This document shows, one piece after another, positions 41,399-52,590 of a DNA stretch of 64,000 bases (positions are counted from its first letter, which is position 1; every line of letters begins with the position of its first letter). The notes under the pieces were generated by a model. That model did no database searches, was not told the DNA's origin, and was given only the letters and a program-made list of their open reading frames with translations. The position numbers and the translations under genes are program-made. Source of the stretch: Uloborus plumipes (Eukaryota; Arthropoda; Arachnida; Araneae; Uloboridae); assembly GCA_038373865.1 (NCBI GenBank), contig JAXGGA010005154.1:1-64000 (forward strand). Reading direction: 5' to 3'.

Positions 41399-42569
41399 TC
41401 CGTTTCTGTTGATGACTGGGTCAGTCCAAGTGAAATCAACAAGCCTCAAAACTTGACCATCACCAATTTCAAAAAAAATCATAGGGTCGAATACGTCTAT
41501 AAAGTGATACAAAAAAAATGATTTTAAAATTTTTTTTTCAGCTGTTAGTTTTTTGTGGGGGACCCCCTAAAAAACTCGAAAAATGGCAAAAAGTCGAATT
41601 TTGGTACACACAAAGATTTAATTTTCTCAGCTTCTATTGCAGCTAAAGTCTTTTGTTATATTTCATTTTAAAGCTCTTTAAACAAGCTTTCATATGATAT
41701 ATGACTTGACAAGTTTTCGTGATGTAAAAATTTCAAGGTCAGCGAAAGCATTATTTGACCTTGAATATCTCAAATCAATCATGTAGTTGCAGACGATATT
41801 TCTTGTTATCCGCTTGCATGATTATCCCGAGTTATCTCTAGCTCGTATGAGTTGCAGGTAATTATTATCCCGAGAAAACTCCTCTGAAACTAAATGATTT
41901 TACACCTAATAATAAAAATTAAACATGAAACCAACATACTTTGTAATTACATACTTTGTTGAAAAATATATCAAAATCGTTCTGAACGAAGTAACCAAAC
42001 CCCCTTCAGTTGATTGGTAATCAGATTTATAACTGGATAATTTGAGTAATTAATGTTTCTAAATGAGTGAAAGTTCTTGAATTAATATTTGGCAGATTGA
42101 TAAATTTCTGTATATTTTCTTCGTTGTATTAATTCTCGCATTTATACTTGAAATAAGTATACTTTTAAATTGATTACTTTCATAGAGAAGATGTCTCGAA
42201 AAACATAAATTGTTTCCAAATCTTGAAAAATTTGAAAATTCACAATTTTGTGATTACTTAAGTTCAGCTTTGAAATTAATGTTATTTTTTTATTAGGAAT
42301 TAACATCATAATTGCTATTATTATTTTTTTTTCTTAGCAGTGAGTAGAAAGCTTGTTCCATCAAGCTGACACTAAGACAGATCAAGCAGTGACGTTGCAA
42401 GAAATTTTTCAGGGGACGGGGTCTTCTGACTTTTTTCAAAGATAAAGGTCAGAAAACGCAGTTTTTGGTCTTTACATGTGTGTTCATACATATAATTTCG
42501 CCGTTTTATGGGGGAAAGGGTATGATACACTATCACTCGCTTGGCTACGCCACGGAGAACAAGTTTAGT
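41399..42569. other. Unassigned AT-rich sequence
   Basis: No supported frame. The segment 42400-42560 contains 'cttggctacgccac', a phrase resembling the CAGTGGCGTAGC ends of hAT elements, but no partner end was found. Confidence 0.35.
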
Positions 42570-42776
42570 CAAGCGCGGAATCAGTATGGGAGGTAGTCAT
42601 GGGGGTCAATACACCCCCCGCCCTTAAACGACCAAATCTCGCATAAAAGTGCATTTTTTGGAGCTAATATTACGAAAAAATTGCCACCCCCCCATTTTTA
42701 TTTAAATTGCACTTTGCCCCCCCCCCCCCTTCCAAAAATGACCCCCTGCTTTAACCACAAGCTGGATCCGCCCATG
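42570..42776 (-). mobile_element. hAT MITE, family H2, copy 2
   Basis: 207 bp flanked by a perfect 8-bp duplication AGTTTAGT (42562-42569 and 42777-42784). Ends CAAGCGCGGAATCAG and GGATCCGCCCATG, inverted relative to copy 1 at 10847. Shared body phrases: 'acgaccaaatct', 'ttaaccacaagctggatcc'. C-runs in the centre. Confidence 0.88.
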
Positions 42777-43251
42777 AGTTTAGTAAAAATTTTGGAAAAC
42801 GACAAACTTCAAAGATGCCCCCAGCAACTGAGTTCAAAGCCAACCTAATCATGAACATCGCCCATTAGTCGAGATAAGGACCATTTCCTCCAGTTTTGTT
42901 TGACAGTGCTCAAAAGACAGCCGCATCTAAACAAAACTCAGCCATCAGACCAGCTCAGAAACCAGAACCTTTTACTTTCTCTGTACCACTCGTGTTTTCT
43001 TCCTTCCATGGTCGATCTTGTCACGGAACGACGGATATCGGCTGCAAAAGAACGCTCGAAACCGAAAGTGAGTGTGAAGCATCCCGTGACAGATCCCTCC
43101 GAAACAATTCCACGGGGCTCGTGTTTCGCAGCGCTTCGCCGGTGCTGGATCTTATAACTCGAAATGGACTTTCTGGCATTCCCAGTGTTTGCGTAGATAA
43201 TTCACCGTGTGGGTAATGTTCATGAATGCAATCAGAAAGGTTCGTTTAACT

Positions 43252-44338
43252 CGGGGGTTCCCAAACTTTTTTTGTTCCGTGGACTCCTTGTAAGTGCTCC
43301 CAGTCTTCCAGTAGTCGGCCACAATGACATAAAACTCCTCATAAGTAGTACAGTTTTAATTCAAAATCAGATATGGCGCATTCACACATTTATGTGCCTA
43401 TCCTCAATCATCAACCAGTGGCAGTTAAGTTTTGAGTACTTTTTTGGAATTAGTAATGAGTCATTTCATTTTGAATGGTGTGCCCGTCATCCAAGATTGC
43501 GATTCTGCTTATTTTTCAGCTAAGATGATTCTGTGGCCGACTACTGGAGCATTTACTAATGTTGACAACAGCTTGGATTTTAACATAATTTTTTTTTTTT
43601 TTCATTTCTGAAACAAGTTGGTGATTCACTATCAGAAAGGTTCATTCTAAAGTTTTACCTTGTTTTTGTTGCTGTATTGATAGCTGAAAGTTCTAGGTTA
43701 GTCAAGATCAACAAAAGATCTCTTAAATGGCCGACTACTGGTGCTTTTACCCTATAACTCAAACATTCGAAAACCCGAAACTAAATGGTTCCATTTATTG
43801 ATGTTGTAAAACAACCAGATGACAACTTTCTAAAAGATTCATTTCGACAGTTCTACTGCAGTGTAAAAAATTAAAATTTAAGTGAAAAGAAAACAGATGA
43901 AGAGAAAAACGTAACATGTTTAATTGTTTATGCATACTTTCATAAAAATAATGGCACAACATTTAAATCAGCTAATACAGTCAATGCTCGTTATAACGAT
44001 CACTCGTTATAAAGACCGTCCTAATATAACAACCGGTGAGAAAATCCCCAACTGTATCTCAATATACTCTATGTTCCACCTCTTTTGCGACCGCTCGTTA
44101 TAAAGACCGTTTTCTGTAGAACGGAGATGGTCGTTATATCGAGCGTCGTCTGTATTCTAACATAGAATAGGTGTAGGTGCGTGGAAAAAAAAGAATGTTT
44201 TAAGTGGGACAGAGTGAATTTGGTGCATCAACAAAAGAACCCCTACTTGCATCTTCTGGACCCCCAATTTTTTCTTTCCTTTATATGAACCCCTTGTTAA
44301 CTTTTGGGGGTCCCTGTGGGCCACTTTGGGAACTACTG
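43252..44338. mobile_element. hAT-like element ('GGGGTTCCCAAACT' ends), with nested pogo MITE
   Basis: 1087 bp. Left end CGGGGGTTCCCAAACTTTTT and right end CCACTTTGGGAACTACTG, which are inverted over the GTTCCCAAA core. Flanked by GTTTAACT (43244-43251) and GTTTACCT (44339-44346), an 8-bp duplication with one change. The interior mentions 'cagtagtcggccacaatga' and its inverse 'gtggccgactactgg' at 43312 and 43530, an inner inverted pair. No transposase frame is seen. Confidence 0.7.
43978..44152. mobile_element. Pogo-like MITE between TA sites
   Basis: 175 bp starting TA|CAGTCAATGCTCGTTATAAC and ending TCGTTATATCGAGCGTCGTCTG|TA. Internal 'tcgttataaagaccgt' is repeated. It lies inside the hAT-like element, so it is younger. 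The CAG...CTG ends with GTTATAACGA resemble Tigger/pogo MITEs. Confidence 0.75.
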
Positions 44339-44439
44339 GTTTACCTCTTTAAAAACATGAGACGTATCTGTAAGGTGACCAGATTTTTTTCCTCCTTCAA
44401 AACGGGACACTTAAGAATTAAAGGCAACAGTGTGCTCAA

Positions 44440-44890
44440 CCCTCTGACTGCTCAATTTTCTTTACAAAGTCGCTTAAAAATATGCGTATTTTTTATGCAT
44501 CAAAAATCCATGTGAAGTTTATGAACTAAATTTACACAAATTATGTAGAAATCGTCCTTAAACTTTATGGAAAAAGTTGTACTTCATGTTTTTTACACCA
44601 AAGTCGAGCAACATTGCTATTTCCCCCCACTTTTTTAAGCTATAAAAAACATACTTTCGAGGACCCCCCCCCCCCCTTTTATTAAATTAGGAGGTATCGG
44701 GCTCGTAAATTGGCCGAGCAGTCAGTGTAAATGCGTCAGAAAATTCATTACTGACAATTAAACGATGAAATAACGAAATATAAAATTTTAAATGACGTCA
44801 TGCACGGGAAAATCGTGGAATGAGCAAATATTGTATATAATATCAACTTCTTCATTGCCAGTGGAGATCGCGGGATAAGCAGCCGTAGGG
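44440..44890. mobile_element. Possible TTAA/CCC element (decayed)
   Basis: Left 'TCAA|CCCTCTGACTGCTCAA' and right 'TAAGCAGCCGTAGGG|TTAA' give partly inverted ends around CCCTNNGNCTGC. A C-run lies at about 44665-44677 and 'ggccgagcagtcagtg' at about 44711 is a second inverted match to the left end. Limits uncertain. Confidence 0.45.
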
Positions 44891-45232
44891 TTAAAGCCCC
44901 GTATAAATTCAGATCCTAATAGATTGTCGGGAAAATGTGCGATTGTGAGCGATAAGTGAGTGTTTTGGGGAAACTCCTTTCGAGAATTATTTCAGCGAAT
45001 TATTGGAAACGGATGCTAATTCAGGGAAGCAAAGACTGGCGACATCGTATCGTTTCTCGAAATGTTTGCTTCCGTTCACGAATGAGACGTCGAGACGAGA
45101 AGGTTTGGGGGGTGATTGACCACTGCAGTAATTGTCACTGCGTGAGTCTTCGCCTCACGACATGTCTCCGTTTCCGTGTACTTTTGCTGCCCACTATTTT
45201 CGTTATTTGATGATCATTTACATCTTCTATCG

Positions 45233-45719
45233 CAGAGGTTTCCGAAGTCTATACTTTCAAGGACTCCCTCCTGAAAATAACTAAATTTGTGAACCCCCCT
45301 TCCTCTAGCTTGGGAAGGGACGAGTTGACACTTAAAAATCTTTTTTTCCTAATATTTTTTACTTTGTCTAAATTTAATTTTTCTTTTCAAATTCTACAAA
45401 TTTATTTATTTATCGTTCTGTATATTTTTGAAAGCTCTTGTCTAGTTTTCATTATTCAACATTATTATTTTGATTTACGGAAGTAAAAATGTACTTAAAA
45501 CTCAATTAGGTGCCAAATAGGCGTTAAAGTTGAGGTTCTGGGGGATTTTTTGCGCCCTGCATGTACGTAAACAAGAACTTTTTTTATTCCCCATAGATGT
45601 GCTTTCGTTTTGAATAAAGATATTGATACTCTCCCTTCAATTTCAAGTATTTTTTACGTTTTAGCAGGATAGCGCTGTGGGACCTCAGGGATCTGCGGGC
45701 CACGCTTTAAGAAACTCTG
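45233..45719. mobile_element. hAT-like element (CAGAGGTTTCC ends)
   Basis: 487 bp. Left CAGAGGTTTCCGAAG and right CTTTAAGAAACTCTG are imperfect inverted repeats. The flanks TTCTATCG and TTCTGTCT match at 6 of 8 bases. Inside both ends are 'aaggactccct' and 'gggacctcagggatc' wording of the same general type as 43252-44338. No transposase frame. Confidence 0.55.
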
Positions 45720-45879
45720 TTCTGTCTGATATGCTTTTAGAGCTTATAAAGGCGTTTTAAGAGTTATGCTGCATCCAACTGAAAAACAGGTTGTTTGCAT
45801 TGAACATAGCCCCCCCCCCTCCCAGCGTATTTACAACTGATTAGATATCAGTTTTAATTGATTGATATTTTTGATTGTG

Positions 45880-46100
45880 ATCCCGGCTCGGGCATGGATT
45901 GGATGTACTTTCTCTCTCGTTCTGTGAATGGTTGTCCACCCTATAAAACGGGTACCTATGGCATATGTGTTTACTGTGGAAGTCGGACTTCACACCAAAT
46001 GACGGTACAGTTGGAAAACTAAAGCCGCGCACCCCAAATTGCCATCCTAGTTGGCACAAAACAACAACATAACATTCCAATGAAAACACATTGGATGTTG
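45880..46100 (+). mobile_element. tRNA-derived SINE, family S2, 5'-truncated copy
   Basis: Starts within the B-box region ('gatcccggctcgggc') and continues 'ttctgtgaatggttgtccacc', 'tactgtggaagtcggacttc', 'caaatgacggtacagttgg' and 'tagttggcacaaaacaacaa'. This is the common body of S2. The tRNA A-box part is absent. Confidence 0.75.
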
Positions 46101-46902
46101 GCATCAAATTTTGACGACTTTGCTTACCTTTTCTCACAAGCCTCCCTATTCTTCATTATGAGAATATATAGCTCACCAAAATACTAAATATTAAACAGTG
46201 CAAATTATTGAGAAATCAAATGCGGCTTTCTACAGAGCTGCCGCCTCATAAATTTTGCAATCTGTCTGTTTGAGTATGAACATTTGTAGGACAATTCAAA
46301 GTAATGGATGGGCTGCTACATAATAATATGTAGACCGGCAACCCCACCCATCCTCCATTGTTATGCATAGTTAACTGTTGTATCTCAATTTATAGACGAC
46401 AACCAATCTACAATACGGAGCGTGTGTTTTAAATAGCAGCAAAAAAAAAATGTGAATCGTTTTCTAAAGGATATTCCGAAAAGTCGTTGCACACAATTCA
46501 TTTTCAACATCATTTGTGCAACGCTTCGTGATGGGGCCATGCCCTTCCTCGAAGCACGCCCTCAGTTAAATTTCATAATTTTAGTTTTGAATGCTTTGTT
46601 TTATTATGAGGCTGCGTACTTTTTTCTCCCCTATTGGATTCAAGAGTTTGGCATTCATCAGTTTTGAATGAGAATTATTGTAGAATAATTTTCAACAATA
46701 AAAAACCGTCCGTTTTTTGACTTGTTTCTGTCATAGTCAGGGTCGTCCACAAATGATGTCATGCTTTGAGGGGTTGTGGGGCGGGGGGGGGGTGATGAAA
46801 TTGTTGACAGATTGATAATTAATTTGTGATTATTAGTAGAGACGTACCGAGTAGCACTTTGGCCGAGTACCGAGTATTCGGTATGACACTTATTAATGCA
46901 TC
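46101..46902. other. Unassigned sequence with a hAT-end fragment
   Basis: G-run at about 46783-46791. 'tagagacgtaccgagtagcac' with 'ccgagtattcggtatgac' (46837-46890) looks like one end of a hAT-type element whose partner I did not find. Confidence 0.35.
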
Positions 46903-46914
46903 TTGAGGTTATCA

Positions 46915-47695
46915 ACCGGCTACCTTGTCTAGTTAGTGGTCAGAGAAGTCTGACCCGGACCTGGATAGGGTGGTTTCGGGCTGGAATCCCGGTTCGACCA
47001 TAGAAGTAGTTTGCCCCTCCTGTCCTTGTCCTCTCTTTGTGTGAATGTGTTGTTGTGCTGTGAACAGGGCCGCCGCTACCAGCGATGGGGCCTGGTTCCA
47101 ATTTTAATTCCGGGCCCCCCATCACCCCCCACCCCAATTGCACGCGTTTATGCCGTCGTTTCAGCACATTTGCAATTGTAAAAAAAAAAAAAAAAAGAGA
47201 AAAAAATTTTTTTTTCGGATTTTTTTTTTACTTACGAAAGTGTGCATTTAATTTTATTTTCACGTTATTTGTATCGCCAGATGATTTTAAAAAACGGTGC
47301 ATTTTCCTTTGCGCAAGTGTGTTTCATTCATTAGTGTTTTTACTAGCAATTGTTTCATATTGAGAATCGGCAATGAAAAGCGAGATTAAAAAAAAAAAAA
47401 AAGCTTTTTTTTAGTGAAAGTATTGACACTATTACTGGAAAAACATGTTCATAACCTTACGGGCCCCCCAAAGCTCCGGGCCCGGTACTAGAGGTCCAGT
47501 ATCCCCCCCCCCCAAACGGCGGCCCTGGCTGTGAATGGTTGCCTACCCAATGAACCCCGATGGCATGTATGTACTGTGGAAGTCAGAATTCAGATCAAAT
47601 GACGGTACAGTTGGAAAAGGGAAGCATCGAACCCCATATTGCCAGCCTAGCTGGCACGAGACAACAGCAACAACAACTACAACATTTGAAGTTGT
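46915..47695 (+). mobile_element. tRNA-derived SINE, family S2, full copy split by a hAT MITE
   Basis: tRNA-like head 'ggctaccttgtctagttagtggtcagagaa' with A-box-like TAGTTAGTGG and B-box-like GGTTCGACC. The body follows ('cttgtcctctctttgtgtgaatg', 'gcctacccaatgaacc', 'caaatgacggtacagttgg', 'agcctagctggcacgagacaacagcaacaac'). Flanks TTGAGGTTATCA (46903-46914) and TTGAAGTTGTCA (47696-47707) form a 12-bp duplication with two changes. Removing 47065-47527 and one GCTGTGAA restores a ~310-bp SINE. Confidence 0.88.
47065..47527 (-). mobile_element. hAT MITE, family H1, copy 2, inside the SINE
   Basis: 463 bp, perfect 11-bp ends CAGGGCCGCCG and CGGCGGCCCTG, perfect 8-bp duplication GCTGTGAA (47057-47064 and 47528-47535). 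It is inverted relative to 15526-15974 and co-linear with it throughout, apart from homopolymer lengths. Confidence 0.95.
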
Positions 47696-47709
47696 CAGTT
47701 CTGAGAAGT

Positions 47710-48417
47710 AGCTAAGTTATTTTTGCATTTCTCCTTAATTTGGTTTGGGACTACAATAAGCTACTGGTTACAATCAAACAGTTGATTCTGCTAACCGCAG
47801 CATTACCTTGTGCCGTTATCCGTGAAGGCCTCATTAAATACGAAGGCCTTATTAAACACGAGTGCCTCAAAACTTCTCTTTTAATTCACTTAATTAAAAA
47901 TAAATAACTACTTTTAATACATCTAGTTGCTGTTTTACTTTAATAATATCCGTATTTCCAAAATAATTAGACTATGTTTGCCTAATGAAAAGTATTGTTC
48001 CGTGTATGATGTGACGCGCCGTTATTATACACTATTTAATTTGTTTGAATTCCGGGAGAAATGACCTTATTTGGAGTCATTGGATTTATCAGCGTTATTT
48101 TTAATATTTGTATTAGCAATTATATGATGTTTGAAGGTAGATTCAGGAAACAGTTAAAATAAGAAAGAAAGCGGATCCAAAAAATAAGTGCATTTGGAAT
48201 ATAAATAGCCTTTGAACTTAATAAGCATAGTTTAATAATTAATCAGTAACAATTAATGAGTCTACTGTGATTACAAAGAAGCTGAATTTTAGATTCCGTT
48301 TCTATTTCTGTTTTAACGAATCGCCGTTCTTGCTTATCTTTGTTGTTGTATTCCTTTTGTCCTAAATTAACATTTAGGTTGAAAAATTGGTCCCCACTTT
48401 GTTTCCACATTTAAATA
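47710..48417. other. Unassigned sequence
   Basis: Contains a short direct repeat 'gaaggcctcattaaatac/gaaggccttattaaacac' at 47823-47862. No gene or element ends recognised. Confidence 0.35.
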
Positions 48418-48987
48418 CTGTCGGCCCCGCTTAATCGAATACTGTCCGTTCCAAGAAATTTTTTTCGATTAAGCGGTGTATTTGATTAAGCGGGGAACAT
48501 CTTTTTACCTTTCCATTTTGACAATTTTAGTCTCAAAACTTAGTAATAACAAAGAAATACCTATATAAAGAAAATAATTAATGTTATTGGTAAAAAGATT
48601 TTGAAATAAGGAAAGTAAACAACAAAATAGTATAATAATTGGGTATAAATATTGTACGGTCATATGAAAATCCTAAAAAAGTAACTTACAACTTGTGCTA
48701 CAAAAAAATTTGTTTTTCGCCTTTCACTTTTATTTTCTGAAACAGTCCACAATAGTAGTTTGTTTGTTCCAAGGTCTTGTGGGAACACTTTTATTTTATA
48801 CTACATTTTTCTTAGCAAAATTTTTTGCAAAGGAAGATAAAAATATTACTCGATTATCCGGGGAAATAATTCGATTAAGCGGGGATATTTAACATTGTGT
48901 CTATGGGGAAATGTTCGGTTCCGGACGGTTTTATTCGTATAAGCGGGGTATTCGTTTATCCGTTTCCCCATTAAGCGGGGACGACAG
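48418..48987. mobile_element. Pogo/Tigger-like MITE, family P, best-preserved copy
   Basis: TA|CTGTCGGCCCCGCTTAATCG at the left and TTAAGCGGGGACGACAG|TA at the right. Inverted ends extend over 'gcttaatcgaatac' and 'gtattcgtttatccg', with inner 'tcgattaagcgg' repeats on both sides. 570 bp, with no transposase frame. It serves as the reference for 4034, 4552 and 60674. Confidence 0.85.
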
Positions 48988-48989
48988 TA

Positions 48990-49559
48990 CTAAATATTAA
49001 AACGAATCATTTTATGATTTTTTAAACATTTTTCAGAGATTTGAGAGGTGCTATGAACACTTACGTCTTGAATGAGTAGCAGGTTAGTTTTAAAAATCCA
49101 AGTTTCGCACAGATTTCTTTTTAAAATGTGTAAAGTACGTTATTGCATTTACGACCTGTTGAAACTCTAAATTTCCTGAAAAATACTCGTGTCAGACGGC
49201 AGACATTTTCTAACTGATAAATAAACCAAACCTGCATGAGTCCTCAAATTTGTTTTCAGTTAGTTTATTACCTGCACTTGTATTATATTTAAAACTTTGT
49301 AATGTTTCCTTTTGTTATATGTTTAAATATCTTTTTTTTTCAAAAATTGTCCATTGAAATTATGTTTCTTATTTTTGCAGAGTGATATCTTTTAACTTTT
49401 AATTTGCTATTAATGTTACGAATAGCGAGTAGGTTACTTGCTTTTTGAGCTACATACCTCCTTTTTTTTTCAAAATGGCGACCAAAAGTGAAAATGACTA
49501 CAATTTTTTATGACTTTGGTCGCCACTGGCTACTATTCAAAATTCCTAGTCTGAAGCTT
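48990..49559. other. No identifiable feature
   Basis: AT-rich sequence with no supported coding frame, inverted terminal repeat or tandem structure. Confidence 0.35.
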
Positions 49560-49563
49560 TTAA

Positions 49564-49787
49564 CCCTACACTGCATAGCGTTGCCAATTGGCTACATGGT
49601 CTGTTTTTCCTTATGACCATGCATAAGGCAACTCAAGCACAAAAAGCAAGTATAAGGTATCTTTAAAGCAAATATAACCATCAACCCTCAAAATTAATTT
49701 TTTTTAATGTTTTCCAATGTTTTCTTATTATTATCCTCAAAAACATATATATTTCTTTCAAAGAACAAAAAACTATGCAATGTAAGG
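49564..49787. mobile_element. TTAA/CCC element, family T5 (short piggyBac-like MITE)
   Basis: 224 bp between TTAA (49560-49563) and TTAA (49788-49791), with ends CCCTACACTGCATAG and CTATGCAATGTAAGG. A palindrome TTGCCAATTGGC lies just inside the left end, in the same place as in families T2 and T4. Non-coding. Confidence 0.8.
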
Positions 49788-49791
49788 TTAA

Positions 49792-50473
49792 GGCGTTGAT
49801 CACTTGGTCACGCTTTATAATTTTCTTTTTTTTTCACCTACTAAAATATTTTTTACATAAATAGGTTAACCTTGGCATTTTTCTCTGTTTTGTTTTGAAG
49901 TTCAGATCCTTGTTCGTCATTTGTAGGACATCTCCAGTGCGTGAGGCCTAAAAATTTTAATTTTTGAGCTTGGAAAATTCTGAAACGTAAAATATTACGC
50001 GTCCACCGTTTACAAATGTCATTGAAAAAACGTAGACGATAAATATTTCTAACACGTGCTTCGCGATTTGTCATGCAGTCCCGCATTTCAGAGATAAAGC
50101 ACCAGTTTGCCTATCAGCCTGCTGATGACGGTGCTCCCTGAGGCTACTCGAAACGCGTGTCTGAAATGTTTATTTCGAAATTTGTGTCCAAAATACATTG
50201 TTCTGCTGAAGTCAAAGTAACTTATTTGAGAGAATTTTTGTTTTTAGTCTTAAGATGGGGCAGAAAATGAGCGACTCTGAATTCTGAGCACATGGTAAGA
50301 AAACGTTTATCGTAACGAAGAGAAAATGAATGGCAATAAAAAAAAATGTCATGAAAACGCTAAGTTTGTGACTGCTGATTAGACATGGAAGCTCAAAAGT
50401 TTTCAACGTTGGCAAAAGGGGTTCTTGTCCCCCTGCCCCCAAACACGTGTATTCTTGTTTTTTAAAAAGCTTA
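49792..50473. other. Unassigned sequence
   Basis: No supported coding frame; the 151-residue minus-strand frame from 50667 runs into the foldback below and is not a gene. 'gatgacggtgctccctgaggctactcgaaacgcgtg' (50127-50160) looks like a dispersed-repeat phrase but has no second copy here. Confidence 0.35.
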
Positions 50474-50475
50474 TA

Positions 50476-51116
50476 CAGGGTGTCCACTCCAATCGTGGAC
50501 CAATAGCTAATTTCTAAACCGTTAGAGATAAGCATATTGTTTAGTTTGGAAAAAATCTCCAAATTACGAAAGGAATTTTTGGTCTGTTCAATGTTTTTCA
50601 AAAAATCAAATTTTGAAAGAGTTACGAAATTTAAATTTTTATACAGCCCCCCAGTCCTATCAATCATATTTAGTAAAACATTCTTGACACTATAACGTTT
50701 AAAACTTAAAAAAAATCACTGTTCTACGACAAAAATTGACCGAGTTATGACGTTTTGAAAAATCAAGATTTTGAAGGATTTCGCATACGGTCCCTCTCGA
50801 TGACGTCATGAAACAATGCAAAATCTTGATTATTCAAAACGTCATAACTCGGTCAATTTTTGTCGTAGAACAGTGATTTTTTTTTAGTTTTAAACGTTAC
50901 AGTGTCAAGAATGTTTTACTTAATATGATTGATAGGACTGGGGGGCTGTATAAAAATTTAAATTTCGTAACTCTTTCAAAATTTGATTTTTTGAAAAACA
51001 TTGAATAGACCCCAAATTCCTTTCGTAATTTGGAGATTTTTTTCTAAATAAACTATATGTTTATCTCTAACGGTTTAGAAATTAGCTATTGGTCCACGAT
51101 TGGAGTGGACACCCTG
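50476..51116. mobile_element. Near-perfect long palindrome, foldback MITE between TA sites
   Basis: Starts TA|CAGGGTGTCCACTCCAATC and ends GATTGGAGTGGACACCCTG|TA. The left arm 50476-50773 and right arm 50819-51116 are each 298 bp and almost identical as reverse complements; differences are a few bases and A-run lengths. The 45-bp loop holds 'ctctcgatgacgtcatgaaac', itself partly palindromic. TA flanks suggest a Tc1/mariner-type mover. The two arm frames reading DRTGGLYKNLNFVTLSKFDF are mirror translations of the same arm and not a gene. Confidence 0.93.
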
Positions 51117-51519
51117 TATTTTACTGTTTATTTAGTTAAACGGGGAAGATTTTAACGTTTATGGAAAAATAACGACTTAAGAAAAAAAACTTTTTGTATA
51201 AGGGCCCCACACAGTTTTAGTTTTTTTTAAATTATATTTTGCAATTTTATATTTGTAGAAGAGAGGAGGGTATTATGGAATAGTCGGGAAACATGGAATA
51301 CCGCGGTTTTTACTGCGTTCGGTGCTGCAATATCGTAGAAATAACATGAACTACTCAAGAAAGACTAATATGATGCATTGCAGTAAGAGTTCGCCGCTTA
51401 CTGTTGTCATTAGACTGCTACAAAAAAAGTTTAGTTTTTGATTCTCAAGAGATTTTGGAGATAAGTTTTCAAATTTCTAATCTGTTAGTGTCCATCTGAC
51501 TTAAAGTATTGATGTTAAC

Positions 51520-52262
51520 TAGGGATGCACCGATTAATCGGCCATAATCGGCCACTTAGCCGATTATTAATAATCGGCAAAATTGGGCCGATTAATCGGT
51601 TGAAAAATTATTTTTAGCATTATTCTTCAAAGTGTACCTTCCCTAAGAAACTATGATGAATAATTTTATTAACAGTTATGATAACCCTCACAGTTGATAT
51701 AAATGTTTTAAATAAATTGATTCTCCTACTTTGAATAAATATACACATTGACAATATTGCAGCATTTTTCATCTGATGATAGTTTCCACCTTAGCACAGT
51801 GCTTTTAGATAACCTCTAATTTTTTACAATCACTAAAAATCTTGAATTAAATTGCTACTAATTATTCAAAAATTTAAATTAAAAGTACTCCTAAATTGCA
51901 GTGCTCGCCTCGGACACTCCCCCCCTTTTTTTTTGAATTTTTATATCCAATTAACTTAATTAACAATGTGTTAATGTAATACTACTGAAAATAATGTGAA
52001 AATTGGTTCTGGGAAATTCGAATAAAATATTGAAATTATTTTGCGAAAAATAGGAAAATGGAAAAAAAAAAATTCTCTCAGAAATAAAGTGCTTACTGTT
52101 TCTAAACTCTTAATTGCATAAGAGAGAAAGAAAAACTGATTGTAAAATTGGTAGCATTAGAAATAATCATTCTTATCCTTAATCGGCTCAACCGATTAAT
52201 CGGCCGATTATCAACAGCCGATTAGTCGGTAATCGGCCAATTTGCTTATCGGTATATCCCTA
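51520..52262. mobile_element. hAT MITE with CCGATTAATCGG clusters, inside the pogo-like relic
   Basis: 743 bp flanked by a perfect 8-bp duplication ATGTTAAC (51512-51519 and 52263-52270). Ends TAGGGATGCACCGATTAATC and GGTATATCCCTA. Both termini are packed with CCGATTAATCGGCC-type palindromes (51530-51605 and 52183-52240), which would be dense transposase-binding or hairpin sites. The centre is AT-rich and non-coding. Confidence 0.9.
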
Positions 52263-52405
52263 ATGTTAACCGTAATGTACACTAAAAATAATTGTAGTTT
52301 TTTATACTGTAGTCATGTTTTAGCTTACAATATTTGGTCCATCATTTTAAATATTCATTGCCCAAGATGGCGTACCGGGTATTATGGAATACTAAGTATT
52401 TCAAG

Positions 52406-52590
52406 ACAACAAGAAAACAAGGATACTGAATGTATCTTTTGCGATGGCAAATTCTCTCAAGATCGACGAGGTGAAGTTTGTGGATTCAGTGCGTAAGTTG
52501 TTGTCTGTGGGCTCATCTTGACTGCACGAGAGCAGAGCAAGACGATTACATCTGTGACTTCTGTAAATATACTCGAAACAGAAATGATTC
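52406..52590 (+). pseudogene. Decayed C-terminal PHD-like finger of a pogo-type transposase
   Basis: One frame reads ENKDTECIFCDGKFSQDRRGEV and stops soon after. The next frame continues WIQCVSCCLWAHLDCTRAEQ, then DDYICDFCKYTRNR. Together the cysteines and histidine fall as C-x2-C, C-x2-C, H-x2-C, C-x2-C, a PHD/Cys4-His-Cys3-like pattern. A finger of the form CIYC-x-G-F-(S)-x-D...W-IQC-x-C-x-W-AH-x-C is known at the C-terminus of pogo/Tigger-like transposases. A one-base frame change near 52476 breaks it. Upstream catalytic DDE parts are absent, replaced in part by the nested hAT element. A host PHD exon is possible but less likely given the inverted repeats around it. Confidence 0.6.

Noticed and set aside
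42896..43216. 106-residue plus-strand frame MFDSAQKTAASKQNSAIRPA...
   Set aside because: Balanced composition and an acceptor-like TTTCCTCCAG upstream made it tempting, but two overlapping frames are equally open, no domain is visible and the end has no convincing donor.
50212..50667. 151-residue minus-strand frame
   Set aside because: Half of it is the left arm of the 641-bp palindrome, and the mirror frame is equally open in the other arm.
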